From the NCBI RefSeq assembly GCF_000384075.1, contig NZ_KB913025.1, forward strand, positions 872,119 to 936,118: DNA of 64,000 bases. Direction: 5' to 3'. The notes beneath the pieces are model-generated. The model was not told where the DNA came from. It worked only from the letters and a program-made list of their open reading frames with translations, and made no database searches. The stretch's first letter is position 1; each line of letters opens with the position of its first letter. Shown here one piece after another: positions 17,875 through 25,570 of this stretch. The translations under genes were made by a program, and so were the position numbers. This DNA comes from Methylovulum miyakonense HT12. Lineage in GTDB: Bacteria > Pseudomonadota > Gammaproteobacteria > Methylococcales > Methylomonadaceae.

Positions 17875-17902
17875 AGTCTACCAGTTCAAATAACCTTGTC
17901 AA
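17875..17902 (-). promoter_or_regulatory. Candidate sigma-70 promoter for pmoCAB
   Basis: On the minus strand TTGACA (17897-17902, perfect -35), a 16-base spacer and TAGACT (17875-17880, 4/6 match to the -10). It is 125 bases upstream of pmoC, leaving a long 5' leader. Confidence 0.5.
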
Positions 17903-17947
17903 GCCCAATCATTCCAGAAAATAGTTTATCGCTGTAGCAATTATTAT

Positions 17948-17975
17948 TTGCCAAAAATTTACTTACTCTTAAGAT
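17948..17975 (+). promoter_or_regulatory. Candidate promoter for the 149-residue protein gene
   Basis: TTGCCA (5/6 to -35), 16-base spacer, TAAGAT (4/6 to -10), 65 bases before the ATG at 18041, divergent from the pmo promoter. Confidence 0.3.
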
Positions 17976-18040
17976 GTTGATGTCTGTTAAAATTCTTAGA
18001 TGAACTCAAACACCATATCGACTCAATCCAACCAGAATTT

Positions 18041-18490
18041 ATGAAAAATTTTTTCAAAAAATATCCTTTTATAGCATTAGTTTTTGGCCTAGGGGCGCTC
18101 CTGCTTACCCAACAAAAAGTCATTATGCCATTCGTCTATAAAGTAATTCAGTCAGACTTATTTCTAGTCGACAGCAACGACAAAGCAAGCCAACTCCCTA
18201 TATCCACCCACCTAACCGAAATAGCGTTTAGTCATTGCAATAGATACATTAAAAACAAACTGGATCCCAACATATCCATCACCTTCCCTGACAAGCCCAT
18301 AAATGCCTGGAGCCTTGGCAATTACCAATTTGTTATAAATGCCGAAATCACAACCTCTACCGACCCATCAAAATTGGCTAACCATAAATATGCATGCCGC
18401 ATAACTTACAACAATGGTGACGACCAAGAAGGGGTCTCTGACTTCAATAACTGGACAATTGATGGGCTATCAGGGTTGGATAATGTTTGA
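18041..18490 (+). CDS. Hypothetical membrane-anchored protein divergent from pmoC
   Basis: A 149-residue protein with a Lys-rich N-terminus and one hydrophobic segment at about residues 9-25, then a hydrophilic domain that probably faces the periplasm, containing two Cys and an ITYNNGDDQEG turn. The family is not recognised. No Shine-Dalgarno is visible before the ATG, but the signal-anchor begins directly at it. It shares a 291-base divergent promoter region with pmoCAB; a role with the methane monooxygenase is possible but not shown. Confidence 0.55.
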   Translation: MKNFFKKYPFIALVFGLGALLLTQQKVIMPFVYKVIQSDLFLVDSNDKASQLPISTHLTEIAFSHCNRYIKNKLDPNISITFPDKPINAWSLGNYQFVINAEITTSTDPSKLANHKYACRITYNNGDDQEGVSDFNNWTIDGLSGLDNV

Positions 18491-18683
18491 TTATATTTTT
18501 GACATAGCGCCATCGTATTAGATGTTAGACCGGTATAAATCCTATGCCCCAACTTTTCTACGCGACCCACTTTTAAAAGGCACTACATTTAGTTATATAT
18601 TGTGGGATAAACACATATCCTTAGCTTATTGATACCGATGCGCGCGTATATACATTGGCATCCTAAATCATCGCTTCGCCAGA

Positions 18684-18717
18684 GGATATGGCCAGTTAAA
18701 CTCGCCAGGCCATATCC
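18684..18717 (-). terminator. Hairpin downstream of the lipoprotein gene
   Basis: Perfect 10-base inverted repeat GGATATGGCC / GGCCATATCC with a 14-base loop, starting 13 bases after the lipoprotein stop. There is no U-run, so it may be a stabilising 3' hairpin or a Rho-associated end rather than a classic terminator. Confidence 0.4.
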
Positions 18718-18729
18718 ACACCGAGCTAA

Positions 18730-19443
18730 TTAGTGCTTGTGATGCGGTGTCCCCATAACCTGTTCAAGGTGCTTTACCATCAGGTCATCTTCCATATCAC
18801 CGAGGTCGGTATAGTCCAAATGGCGGAAGCTGTCTAGCTCGCCCTTGTTAATCGGTTTTATTGGCCATTTTGGCTCCTTTGCACATTCCAATAGAGTTAA
18901 GCTAGTTTGGCCCTCGGAAGCTTTTTTCACCATCCGCAAAGGCAATTGTAAACTGGGCAGCCAATCAACTTCCATGGGGACACCCCTAATCGAACCACTA
19001 TAATGCTCAACGACAATATCGCCCAAGCTGTCCTTGCCCTGCAAGGACAGCTCCCTTCCCAAGGTACTAGGCTCGATAAGCGATGACAGTTGTTGCCAAG
19101 AAGCCACATTTCCTATCGCGGCCAAATCGCCAGGCACAAATTCCAGAGCAACCCGCTCTTTATAAAACAACCGCGTGTAGAACAATTGCCCGGCCTTATT
19201 TTTCTCCCATATTTCCCCTTGGCCAGAAAGGTCATCTAGCGTTTCCGTACGCTGTGGTTGCCGCCAAAAATACCAACTTGAGCTTTGCAGGTTGTTTTCA
19301 AGAGCCAGCTGCTTTTCAAACTTGCAGGATATTGGGTTTTTTACGGAAAGTTCGCCCAAGCCATTAGGGATGGCGTACATTTTTGTCGGCCCGGCACATG
19401 CGGCCAAAACCAGAATCAATGAGGTTGAAATTATTGTTTTCAT
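18730..19443 (-). CDS. Hypothetical outer-membrane-type lipoprotein
   Basis: A 237-residue protein with a clear lipoprotein signal peptide, lipobox L-A-A-C at 13-16, followed by Ala-Gly, which does not carry the inner-membrane Asp retention signal. The mature part is mixed alpha/beta and has a Cys near residue 37 and another near 196. No known domain was recognised. The C-terminus is short and His-rich (TPHHKH). It follows the phoA gene on the same strand, 137 bases downstream, with a hairpin between them. Confidence 0.7.
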   Translation of the reverse strand: MKTIISTSLILVLAACAGPTKMYAIPNGLGELSVKNPISCKFEKQLALENNLQSSSWYFWRQPQRTETLDDLSGQGEIWEKNKAGQLFYTRLFYKERVALEFVPGDLAAIGNVASWQQLSSLIEPSTLGRELSLQGKDSLGDIVVEHYSGSIRGVPMEVDWLPSLQLPLRMVKKASEGQTSLTLLECAKEPKWPIKPINKGELDSFRHLDYTDLGDMEDDLMVKHLEQVMGTPHHKH

Positions 19444-19489
19444 TAAAACAGTCCTAAATAATACTTATAGTCGCCTGATGCCACAAACA

Positions 19490-19516
19490 AACGAGGGTGC
19501 ATTGCGCACCCTCGTT
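19490..19516 (-). terminator. Probable terminator after phoA
   Basis: An 11-base perfect stem (AACGAGGGTGC and its complement) with a 5-base loop. On the minus strand it is followed by a U-rich TTGTTTGT. It lies about 65 bases after the phoA stop and 46 bases before the lipoprotein start. Confidence 0.6.
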
Positions 19517-19580
19517 GAGCATCCAGCCAATAGTGTCCGTATGAAAGGCGGGGATATCCAGCCAATAAAGGGATGACCCT

Positions 19581-21176
19581 TTATTTTTTGGTCATTTTTC
19601 TGTTCATAACATGGAAGATTACATTTTGCTCAAGCGAACCCCGGAAAAGGTGCGCGCCCGGGCCTCTTGCGTAAATGGCCACATCTTCACCCGCATGAGT
19701 TTCGCCGCCCGCCAAAGGCACAACAGCTTCTTGGTGGAAACCAGAATCGGTAGTGTCCACTGCAGTCATATCGGCAACGCGACCCACTTGAACGCCAGCA
19801 CTATAAACGTTATCACCTGCCACGCCGACGTGGTAACCCAAACCGTTAGCGTAAGTCAAAGTAGTGTAAGGGGCACCATCAGAAGCTTTTGTGTAACTTG
19901 CCGCACCTGGATCGATAACCTTACCCAGAATGTTGTTGCCCCGTTGTGGGTAACCGCCAATAGTAAATACATGGCTATGATCGGCAGACACAATAATCAG
20001 TGTATTTTCCAGCTCGCCATTCGCAGTCAGGGTATCAACCGCCTTCTTTACTGCATCAGACAAAGCAATCGCATCAGTCAAAGCGCGGTATGCGTTACCG
20101 GCATGGTGACCGTGGTCAACACGACCCGCCTCAACTTGCAGGTAATAACCTTTTGGGTTATTGCTCAGAATTTGGATAGACTTTTCGGTCATTTCCGCAA
20201 GACTTGGTTCGCCAGCCGTATCGGCTAAGCGATCCGCCTCATATTCCATGTGCGAACGCTCAAACAAACCCAACAAATGACCGGTTGTATTTGTGTCGAT
20301 AGCATCGAATTCGCTTTTCTTATAAATGAAAGCACTATTGGCACCATTTCTGGTTGTCCATTCAGCAGTCAAATCGCGGCCGTCCTTACGTTTACCGAAT
20401 TTACCATCGTCTTCAGGGTCAGCTTGGGCTGTGTTACGGAAATATTCACGGCCGCCACCTAAAACAACATCAATACCATCGCCGTATGGGAATTCAATCA
20501 ATTGGCGGGCGATATCAGGAACAGCACAGCCTGCTGGCTGGTTAAAATCACCTTCCCAGTTGCGTTCTGGCGTATGGGCATAGTTAGCCGCAGGTGTGGC
20601 ATGGGTAACGCGGGCGGTTGAGACAATACCAGTAGATTTGCCGGCTATTTCGGCAATTTCCAAAATTGTTTTCAATTTGCGGGCTTTAATATTTGTAGCA
20701 CAGTCAGCACGGGTAACGCCTTGATCAACAGACAAAACACCATCAAGCGTTTTTACGCCAGTGACCATTGCAGTCATAGTTGGTGCAGAATCAGAAGTTT
20801 GCTGGTTGGCGCTGTAAGTTTTTGATAAAGCCAAATTGGGGAATAATTCGAAGCTCAGGGAATTTTCTTCGCCGCTGCTGCCAGGGGTAAGGTTGCTCGC
20901 GTCGATAATGTTGGGTTGTTGACCAGCCAAGATACGTGCGGCAGTTACCGTAGAAACGCCCATGCCATCGCCGATAAACAAAATGACATTTTTAGCCCCG
21001 CTAATATTGTTTTTCAACGCCGCGTTCTTTGCAACGGCGGCTTGACCTGCTGCAAACCAAGTATTACGGTCTGAATGCGGCGCAGGAAACGCATCAGGGG
21101 TAGCGGCTTGGCTAACAATGGCCGTGCCGGCTGACAGGACAGCTGCCACAGCGATTGTCGTAATTTTCAATTTCAT
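19581..21176 (-). CDS. phoA: Alkaline phosphatase, PhoA family
   Basis: A 531-residue periplasmic phosphomonoesterase. The N-terminal signal peptide (about 1-24, ending SQA-A) is followed by the metal-binding IGDGMG motif (Asp70), the phosphoserine nucleophile in D-S-A-P-T (Ser130), and the downstream VEAGRVDHGHHAGN and SADHSH metal-ligand motifs. It releases phosphate from organic phosphates. GGAG lies 11 bases before the start. The length is about 60 residues more than E. coli PhoA, in line with many environmental PhoA proteins. A possible PHO box lies about 145 bases upstream. Confidence 0.92.
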   Translation of the reverse strand: MKLKITTIAVAAVLSAGTAIVSQAATPDAFPAPHSDRNTWFAAGQAAVAKNAALKNNISGAKNVILFIGDGMGVSTVTAARILAGQQPNIIDASNLTPGSSGEENSLSFELFPNLALSKTYSANQQTSDSAPTMTAMVTGVKTLDGVLSVDQGVTRADCATNIKARKLKTILEIAEIAGKSTGIVSTARVTHATPAANYAHTPERNWEGDFNQPAGCAVPDIARQLIEFPYGDGIDVVLGGGREYFRNTAQADPEDDGKFGKRKDGRDLTAEWTTRNGANSAFIYKKSEFDAIDTNTTGHLLGLFERSHMEYEADRLADTAGEPSLAEMTEKSIQILSNNPKGYYLQVEAGRVDHGHHAGNAYRALTDAIALSDAVKKAVDTLTANGELENTLIIVSADHSHVFTIGGYPQRGNNILGKVIDPGAASYTKASDGAPYTTLTYANGLGYHVGVAGDNVYSAGVQVGRVADMTAVDTTDSGFHQEAVVPLAGGETHAGEDVAIYARGPGAHLFRGSLEQNVIFHVMNRKMTKK

Positions 21177-21319
21177 AAAAAGCTTCTCCAGTTATTTATT
21201 ATGATACTTTTGACGTTGACGAAACCATTTTCCAATGGCCGCATCGGCTAAAGACAAGGAAGCACTAACCTTCCAATCGCTATTCTAAGCACCAAAAAAG
21301 TAGACTGGATTAAGAAATG

Positions 21320-21337
21320 GTTAAAATTACGTTACAA
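21320..21337 (-). promoter_or_regulatory. Possible PHO box upstream of phoA
   Basis: On the minus strand, two 7-base direct repeats TTGTAAC and TTTTAAC separated by 4 bases (GTAA), the 7-4-7 layout of PhoB sites. Similarity to the CTGTCAT consensus is only moderate. Confidence 0.3.
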
Positions 21338-21413
21338 TTTAGTGAAAAATTACCTGCCTACAATTGCAATCTTAATAAATAGAGCGGGGCAAAGAACCGA
21401 ATACACTTGATAC

Positions 21414-23129
21414 TTACCCTAACCCTTTGACCGCATCTTCGGTTCTGAAAAATACTTGCCCCGGCTTAATCTGTTCAAGGAAATCAGTTTTTTGTAACTT
21501 ATCCAGCACCGGGCCTTTGGCTTCCGCAAGATTCAAAGTTTTCCCGGACATCTGCAAGGACTGGTTGATCGCTTCCAACGACTCCAAAGCCGTGGTATCA
21601 ATGTCATTGACCGAATTCAAAATCAGGACAACGTGCTTGGTGTTGGGCTGCCGCCTTAATTCCCCGTTAAGATAGTCTTCGATATAACTAATATTCGCAT
21701 AAGTGATGCTTTCGTCTATCCTCACCAACAAGAGATGATGCCAAGTTTCGACGCCATGACGCTTAACATTGCGGAAGTGCTCGGTATCCGGCACACGCCC
21801 CACCACGGCTATATGTGGCTGGCTCGTTTTGCGCAAATGGCTGGCAATGGTCAGCACAATCCCTAGGGCAATCCCTTGCTCTATACCTAAGATAAGCACG
21901 CCCAGCAAAGTCGCCAACTCAGCCATGCCATCGCCACTGTCATATTGCCAAGTATGGAATATGTGCTTGATACGCACTAGCCGGAATATAGCGACCAAAA
22001 TAATCGCAGCCAAAGCCGCTTTAGGGATGTCCGCAAACCAGTCGCTTAAAAAAATAACGGACAGCGCCAAAATGGCAGCCGCAACCAGCATCGCCATTTG
22101 TGTCCGCGCGCCCGCCGAGAAATTCACCATCGTCCGGCTAAAGCCGCCCGCCACAGGCATCCCCCCAAACAACGCCGAAACTAAATTGGCTCCACCCAAG
22201 GCGATCAACTCCTGATTGGGGACGATTTTTTCACCCCTGAGATTGGCGGTTACCTTAGCGATCGCAACACTTTCGACATAAGCGATCAAACCGATGAAAC
22301 TGGCATAAGGCAATAATAGCCGCCATTTCTCAACATCAACAAAATTCAGGCTTGGAGACGGGAAGCCAGAGGGTATCGTGCCGACGACGATGACGGCATA
22401 ATCGGTCAATTGCCAATAACTGACGGCTGAAGTCGCCAAAATAACGGCCAACAAAGGCCCGCATTTGCTAACGGCGGTAACGACGGAGAGATTGACGCGC
22501 AGTTTTTTCAGCAACCCGGTTAATGGCGGGCCAAAAAAGACCAACAGCGCCAACGCACTTAGGCTGAGCACCAATGTCGCCGGAGAGAACCCGTGCAATA
22601 CTTGCGGATAACACGCCCAATCCAACCCGCAGGAAGGCAATTTAACGCCAAAAACTTGGGGCAATTGGCTGCCAATAATCAACAAGGCCGCGCCACTGGT
22701 AAAACCCGCCAAGACCGGATGGCTAATGAAATTGACCAAGCCCCCCATGCGCAACAGAGCCATCGCCAACATAATCGCGCCACTTTCTGCCGATAAAATC
22801 AACCCGCTTTGCACCGGATTGCCTAGCGCCTGGATTTCTGGCGCCGTCAAAGCGCTGGCGACCATTATTGCGGCAATCGACACAGGCCCTACGGACAAAG
22901 TACGGCTAGTCCCCAAAAACGCATAAATGACAGGCGGCACAATACTGGCGTATAAACCCAATTGGGGTGGCAATCCCGCAAGGACCGCATAAGCAATACC
23001 TTGAGGGACCAATAAGATGGCCGTAATGACACCTGCAAACAAATCGTCGCTGACATCTTGGCGGCGGTAGGTTTTCAGCCAACCAACAATAGGCAAAAAA
23101 CTGACCAGCGACAATTTGCTAGAGGCCAT
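21414..23129 (-). CDS. SulP-family anion transporter with STAS domain
   Basis: A 571-residue inner membrane carrier. The SulP transporter core spans about 20-430 with the family motif GLPPQLGLYASIVPPVIYAF near residue 50; a cytoplasmic STAS domain (about 440-560) contains VLILNSVNDIDTTALESL. Such proteins move sulfate, bicarbonate or related anions with H+ or Na+. The start MASSKLSL at 23129 is preferred over the in-frame ATG at 23189 because AGGAG lies eight bases upstream. The next gene upstream on the same strand is a sulfur-oxidation-type MBL/rhodanese protein, which favours a sulfur anion as substrate, but bicarbonate cannot be excluded. Confidence 0.88.
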   Translation of the reverse strand: MASSKLSLVSFLPIVGWLKTYRRQDVSDDLFAGVITAILLVPQGIAYAVLAGLPPQLGLYASIVPPVIYAFLGTSRTLSVGPVSIAAIMVASALTAPEIQALGNPVQSGLILSAESGAIMLAMALLRMGGLVNFISHPVLAGFTSGAALLIIGSQLPQVFGVKLPSCGLDWACYPQVLHGFSPATLVLSLSALALLVFFGPPLTGLLKKLRVNLSVVTAVSKCGPLLAVILATSAVSYWQLTDYAVIVVGTIPSGFPSPSLNFVDVEKWRLLLPYASFIGLIAYVESVAIAKVTANLRGEKIVPNQELIALGGANLVSALFGGMPVAGGFSRTMVNFSAGARTQMAMLVAAAILALSVIFLSDWFADIPKAALAAIILVAIFRLVRIKHIFHTWQYDSGDGMAELATLLGVLILGIEQGIALGIVLTIASHLRKTSQPHIAVVGRVPDTEHFRNVKRHGVETWHHLLLVRIDESITYANISYIEDYLNGELRRQPNTKHVVLILNSVNDIDTTALESLEAINQSLQMSGKTLNLAEAKGPVLDKLQKTDFLEQIKPGQVFFRTEDAVKGLG

Positions 23130-23440
23130 ATCCTTGCTCCTATCATTAAGCCTTATAAAAAGAAAAGATAAATAAGGTGGCACCATCATCCCCTTACAGT
23201 CCGCACTGAAAATTTATAATCAAGACCCGAACACCAAGGAGCAGGGCTTGCCCACCCTTGGCTTCCGCATTCTTCCTGCACGCTATGGCAGGCCTTTTCC
23301 GCTTCATATTTGCATTTTGCCAACAATCATTTTTTCTGATAAGCCGGGCCAACACAATGACGCCGGAAAACCCGTTAGAAACCCGCCAGGACAGGCGCCA
23401 TTCCCCGCCCCAAGCAAATTGATTTTTGAAACGGTTAAGA
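23130..23440. other. Non-coding spacer, no feature recognised
   Basis: About 310 bases between the SulP start and the MBL-rhodanese stop. An open frame on the minus strand crosses it but overlaps the neighbouring gene and has no ribosome site or protein-like composition. Probably holds the SulP promoter. Confidence 0.5.
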
Positions 23441-24535
23441 TTATTGGCCCAAATTTTTCTGCCAAGCTTCAAAACCACCCGCCATAGACAATACATTTTT
23501 GTAGCCCATTAGCTGCATGCTCTGCGCGGCCATTGCCGAACGGCCTCCAGTCCGGCAGTAAACCAGCACCGCCTTGGCTTTGTCGGACAACTCAGGAACA
23601 GCGCCGATCTTAAATTCCAGCACCCCCCTAGGCAGCAAAACCGCCGCATCCAAATGTCCCGCCGCATATTCGCTTTCTTCACGGGTATCAACCACCACCA
23701 AATTGCCTTCATCAATCAATTTCTTAGCCGTTGCCACGGTGACTTCGGTGATGTGCTGCTTAGCTTGCGCAACCAAATCCTGTGCTGTCAGCTCTTGCCT
23801 GACCGGAGCCCGGCCTTCCCGCTGTGCGACCGCATCTTGGCGTTCATTTTCATCCAACCCGCAATACCGATTGGCGGGGACCGCCTCGTCAATCAGGCGC
23901 GGCTTAGGTAAGTTCAGGTTCGCCATAATATTGATAAATTCCTCCCGGGATTTTCCGGCCAAACGCGCATTGGTGGTGCGCTCTTGCATGATGCTGCTGA
24001 CCCAACGGCCTTGATAATCATGCCCCGGATAAACCAGGGTTTCATCCGGCAAAGTAAATAGCCGTTGGGTAATGCAGTCATACAAAGCCCCGGCGTCACC
24101 ACCCTGAAAATCTGTGCGCCCGCAACCGCCGATAAATAACGAATCCCCCGTAAACACACGATCCCGCCACAAAAATGACAAGCTGCCTTTGGTATGGCCT
24201 GGGGTGGCAATCACTTTAATTTGTTCGCCATCGCCAAAAGGGAAAATATCCCCATCTTGGATTTGAATATCCGCCGTTGTCGCACCGCATAATTCGCTGA
24301 CCGCCGTTTGCGCCCCCAAACGTTGCCGTAACAAACCACCAGCCGTAATGTGGTCGGCATGGACGTGGGTTTCCAGCGTATATTTCAGCTGTAAACCGTG
24401 CCCGTCCAGCAAAGCGATGTAATCGTCAATATGGGTGTTGACCGGATCAATAAACACGGCATCCTTGCTGACAGGATCAGCAATCAAATAAGTGTAAGTC
24501 CACGTTTCAGGGTCAAATAATTGATTGAATAGCAT
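23441..24535 (-). CDS. MBL-fold hydrolase fused to rhodanese domain, persulfide dioxygenase type
   Basis: A 364-residue two-domain protein. Residues 1-235 are a metallo-beta-lactamase fold of the ETHE1/glyoxalase II type, with the metal motif T-H-V-H-A-D-H (His57, His59, Asp61, His62), ATPGHTKGS and GCGRTDFQGGD, the last being characteristic of persulfide dioxygenases. Residues about 260-364 are a rhodanese domain with active Cys327 in CRTGGRS. Such fusions oxidise glutathione persulfide to sulfite and exchange sulfur to thiosulfate. GAGG lies 8 bases before the ATG. Placement next to SulP fits export or import of the oxidised sulfur product, by inference. Confidence 0.85.
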   Translation of the reverse strand: MLFNQLFDPETWTYTYLIADPVSKDAVFIDPVNTHIDDYIALLDGHGLQLKYTLETHVHADHITAGGLLRQRLGAQTAVSELCGATTADIQIQDGDIFPFGDGEQIKVIATPGHTKGSLSFLWRDRVFTGDSLFIGGCGRTDFQGGDAGALYDCITQRLFTLPDETLVYPGHDYQGRWVSSIMQERTTNARLAGKSREEFINIMANLNLPKPRLIDEAVPANRYCGLDENERQDAVAQREGRAPVRQELTAQDLVAQAKQHITEVTVATAKKLIDEGNLVVVDTREESEYAAGHLDAAVLLPRGVLEFKIGAVPELSDKAKAVLVYCRTGGRSAMAAQSMQLMGYKNVLSMAGGFEAWQKNLGQ

Positions 24536-24846
24536 GGTGTCGCCTCTTGAGATTTTGTGGTTAGCGTTCTAAATCATCGGTTTTAATGCTTGGGGCTAAT
24601 GTAATCCCCAGCGCACTTTATTGGTTTTATTTATCACAAAGCAAGGCTTATGCCACAAAAATAATAAGCCACCACCATAATAACTATCTGTAAAACAAGC
24701 ACAACTAGAAACCCATGGCGTTTCACAACATAAATAATGAAACATTATTATGGTTCACAAATAAAGATATGAAACAAATCAAGAAACATCGCTTAGCCTA
24801 GCCCACGACCAAGAACCGGAAACACCTGAAAAAAAATTTGTCCGCC

Positions 24847-24875
24847 AAGTTGAAATTCTTACAGACCGCCATATA
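24847..24875 (+). promoter_or_regulatory. Candidate sigma-32 heat-shock promoter for hsp20
   Basis: AAGTTGA, 13-base spacer, CGCCATATA. This is close to the GGCTTGA-N12-15-CCCCATWT consensus of RpoH promoters. It lies 67 bases before the hsp20 ATG. Confidence 0.5.
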
Positions 24876-24941
24876 TCCACGGTGGGTACCCAATAAACTT
24901 GTTATTTTTAAGTAATTTAACCGCATTTATCGGAGGTTATT

Positions 24942-25379
24942 ATGACTATTGTCCGTTATCAGCCCTGGGGCTTATTAAACCAATTACAAAAAGAACTGGA
25001 ACGCGGCTATCAAGGCGGGGCAAGCGATGGTTCGGCCGCTACGGCGGAGTGGGCTCCGGCCGTCGATATTAAAGAAGAAACCGACAAATTCGTGCTTCAC
25101 GCCGATATTCCAGGCGTCAAACCTGAAGAAATCGACATCAGCATGGAAAACGGGGTGCTAACCATCAAAGGCGAAAAGAAAACCGAAGCGACCACAGAGC
25201 AGGAAGGTTATAAACGGGTTGAACGTTCGTATGGCAGCTTTTACAGGCGCTTCAGTTTGCCCGATTCCGCCAATGCGGACGCCATCAGCGCCAAATCAAG
25301 GCACGGCGTGCTGGAAATCGTCATCCCTAAGCGGGAAGCCGTGCAGCCCAAAAAAATCAACGTCTCTTCTGAAGAATGA
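24942..25379 (+). CDS. Hsp20 small heat-shock protein
   Basis: A 145-residue alpha-crystallin-type chaperone. The conserved domain spans about 38-130, with ADIPGVKPEEIDISMENGVL strands and a GVLEIVIPK motif near the C-terminus. It lacks a clear I-x-I/V tail of the IbpA type; the end reads PKKINVSSEE. It holds unfolded proteins for ATP-dependent chaperones. GGAGG lies 6 bases before the ATG. A sigma-32-like promoter lies upstream and a UUCG terminator follows, so it is probably a single-gene heat-shock unit next to a Lon-type protease. Confidence 0.92.
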   Translation: MTIVRYQPWGLLNQLQKELERGYQGGASDGSAATAEWAPAVDIKEETDKFVLHADIPGVKPEEIDISMENGVLTIKGEKKTEATTEQEGYKRVERSYGSFYRRFSLPDSANADAISAKSRHGVLEIVIPKREAVQPKKINVSSEE

Positions 25380-25386
25380 CCGCCTG

Positions 25387-25408
25387 ACGGAGCCTTCGGG
25401 CTCCGTTT
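25387..25408 (+). terminator. Intrinsic terminator after hsp20
   Basis: An 8-base GC-rich stem ACGGAGCC / GGCTCCGT with a UUCG tetraloop, followed by TTT, 8 bases after the hsp20 stop. Confidence 0.8.
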
Positions 25409-25570
25409 CCAGCCCAGTTGCCCGCCGCCTCCCCTCTAGCAAAAAAACATTCTGAAACCCCTTTATTTTGGCCACACACCAACGCCCCTATCAACTGGAC
25501 GGATAGAAAGGCCGATTGTGCAACACATATCATAGCCGCCATAAATCATGCTAAAATCAACAGTTTGATT

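Noticed and set aside
23194-23496. 100-residue minus-strand open frame between the SulP and MBL-rhodanese genes
   Set aside because: It overlaps the 3' end of the MBL-rhodanese gene in another frame, has an unnatural composition and no ribosome site.
25418-25570. N-terminal extension of the Lon-type protease
   Set aside because: The extension begins about 10 bases after the hsp20 terminator and has no homology-like features; the protein begins sensibly at 25571 or 25592.
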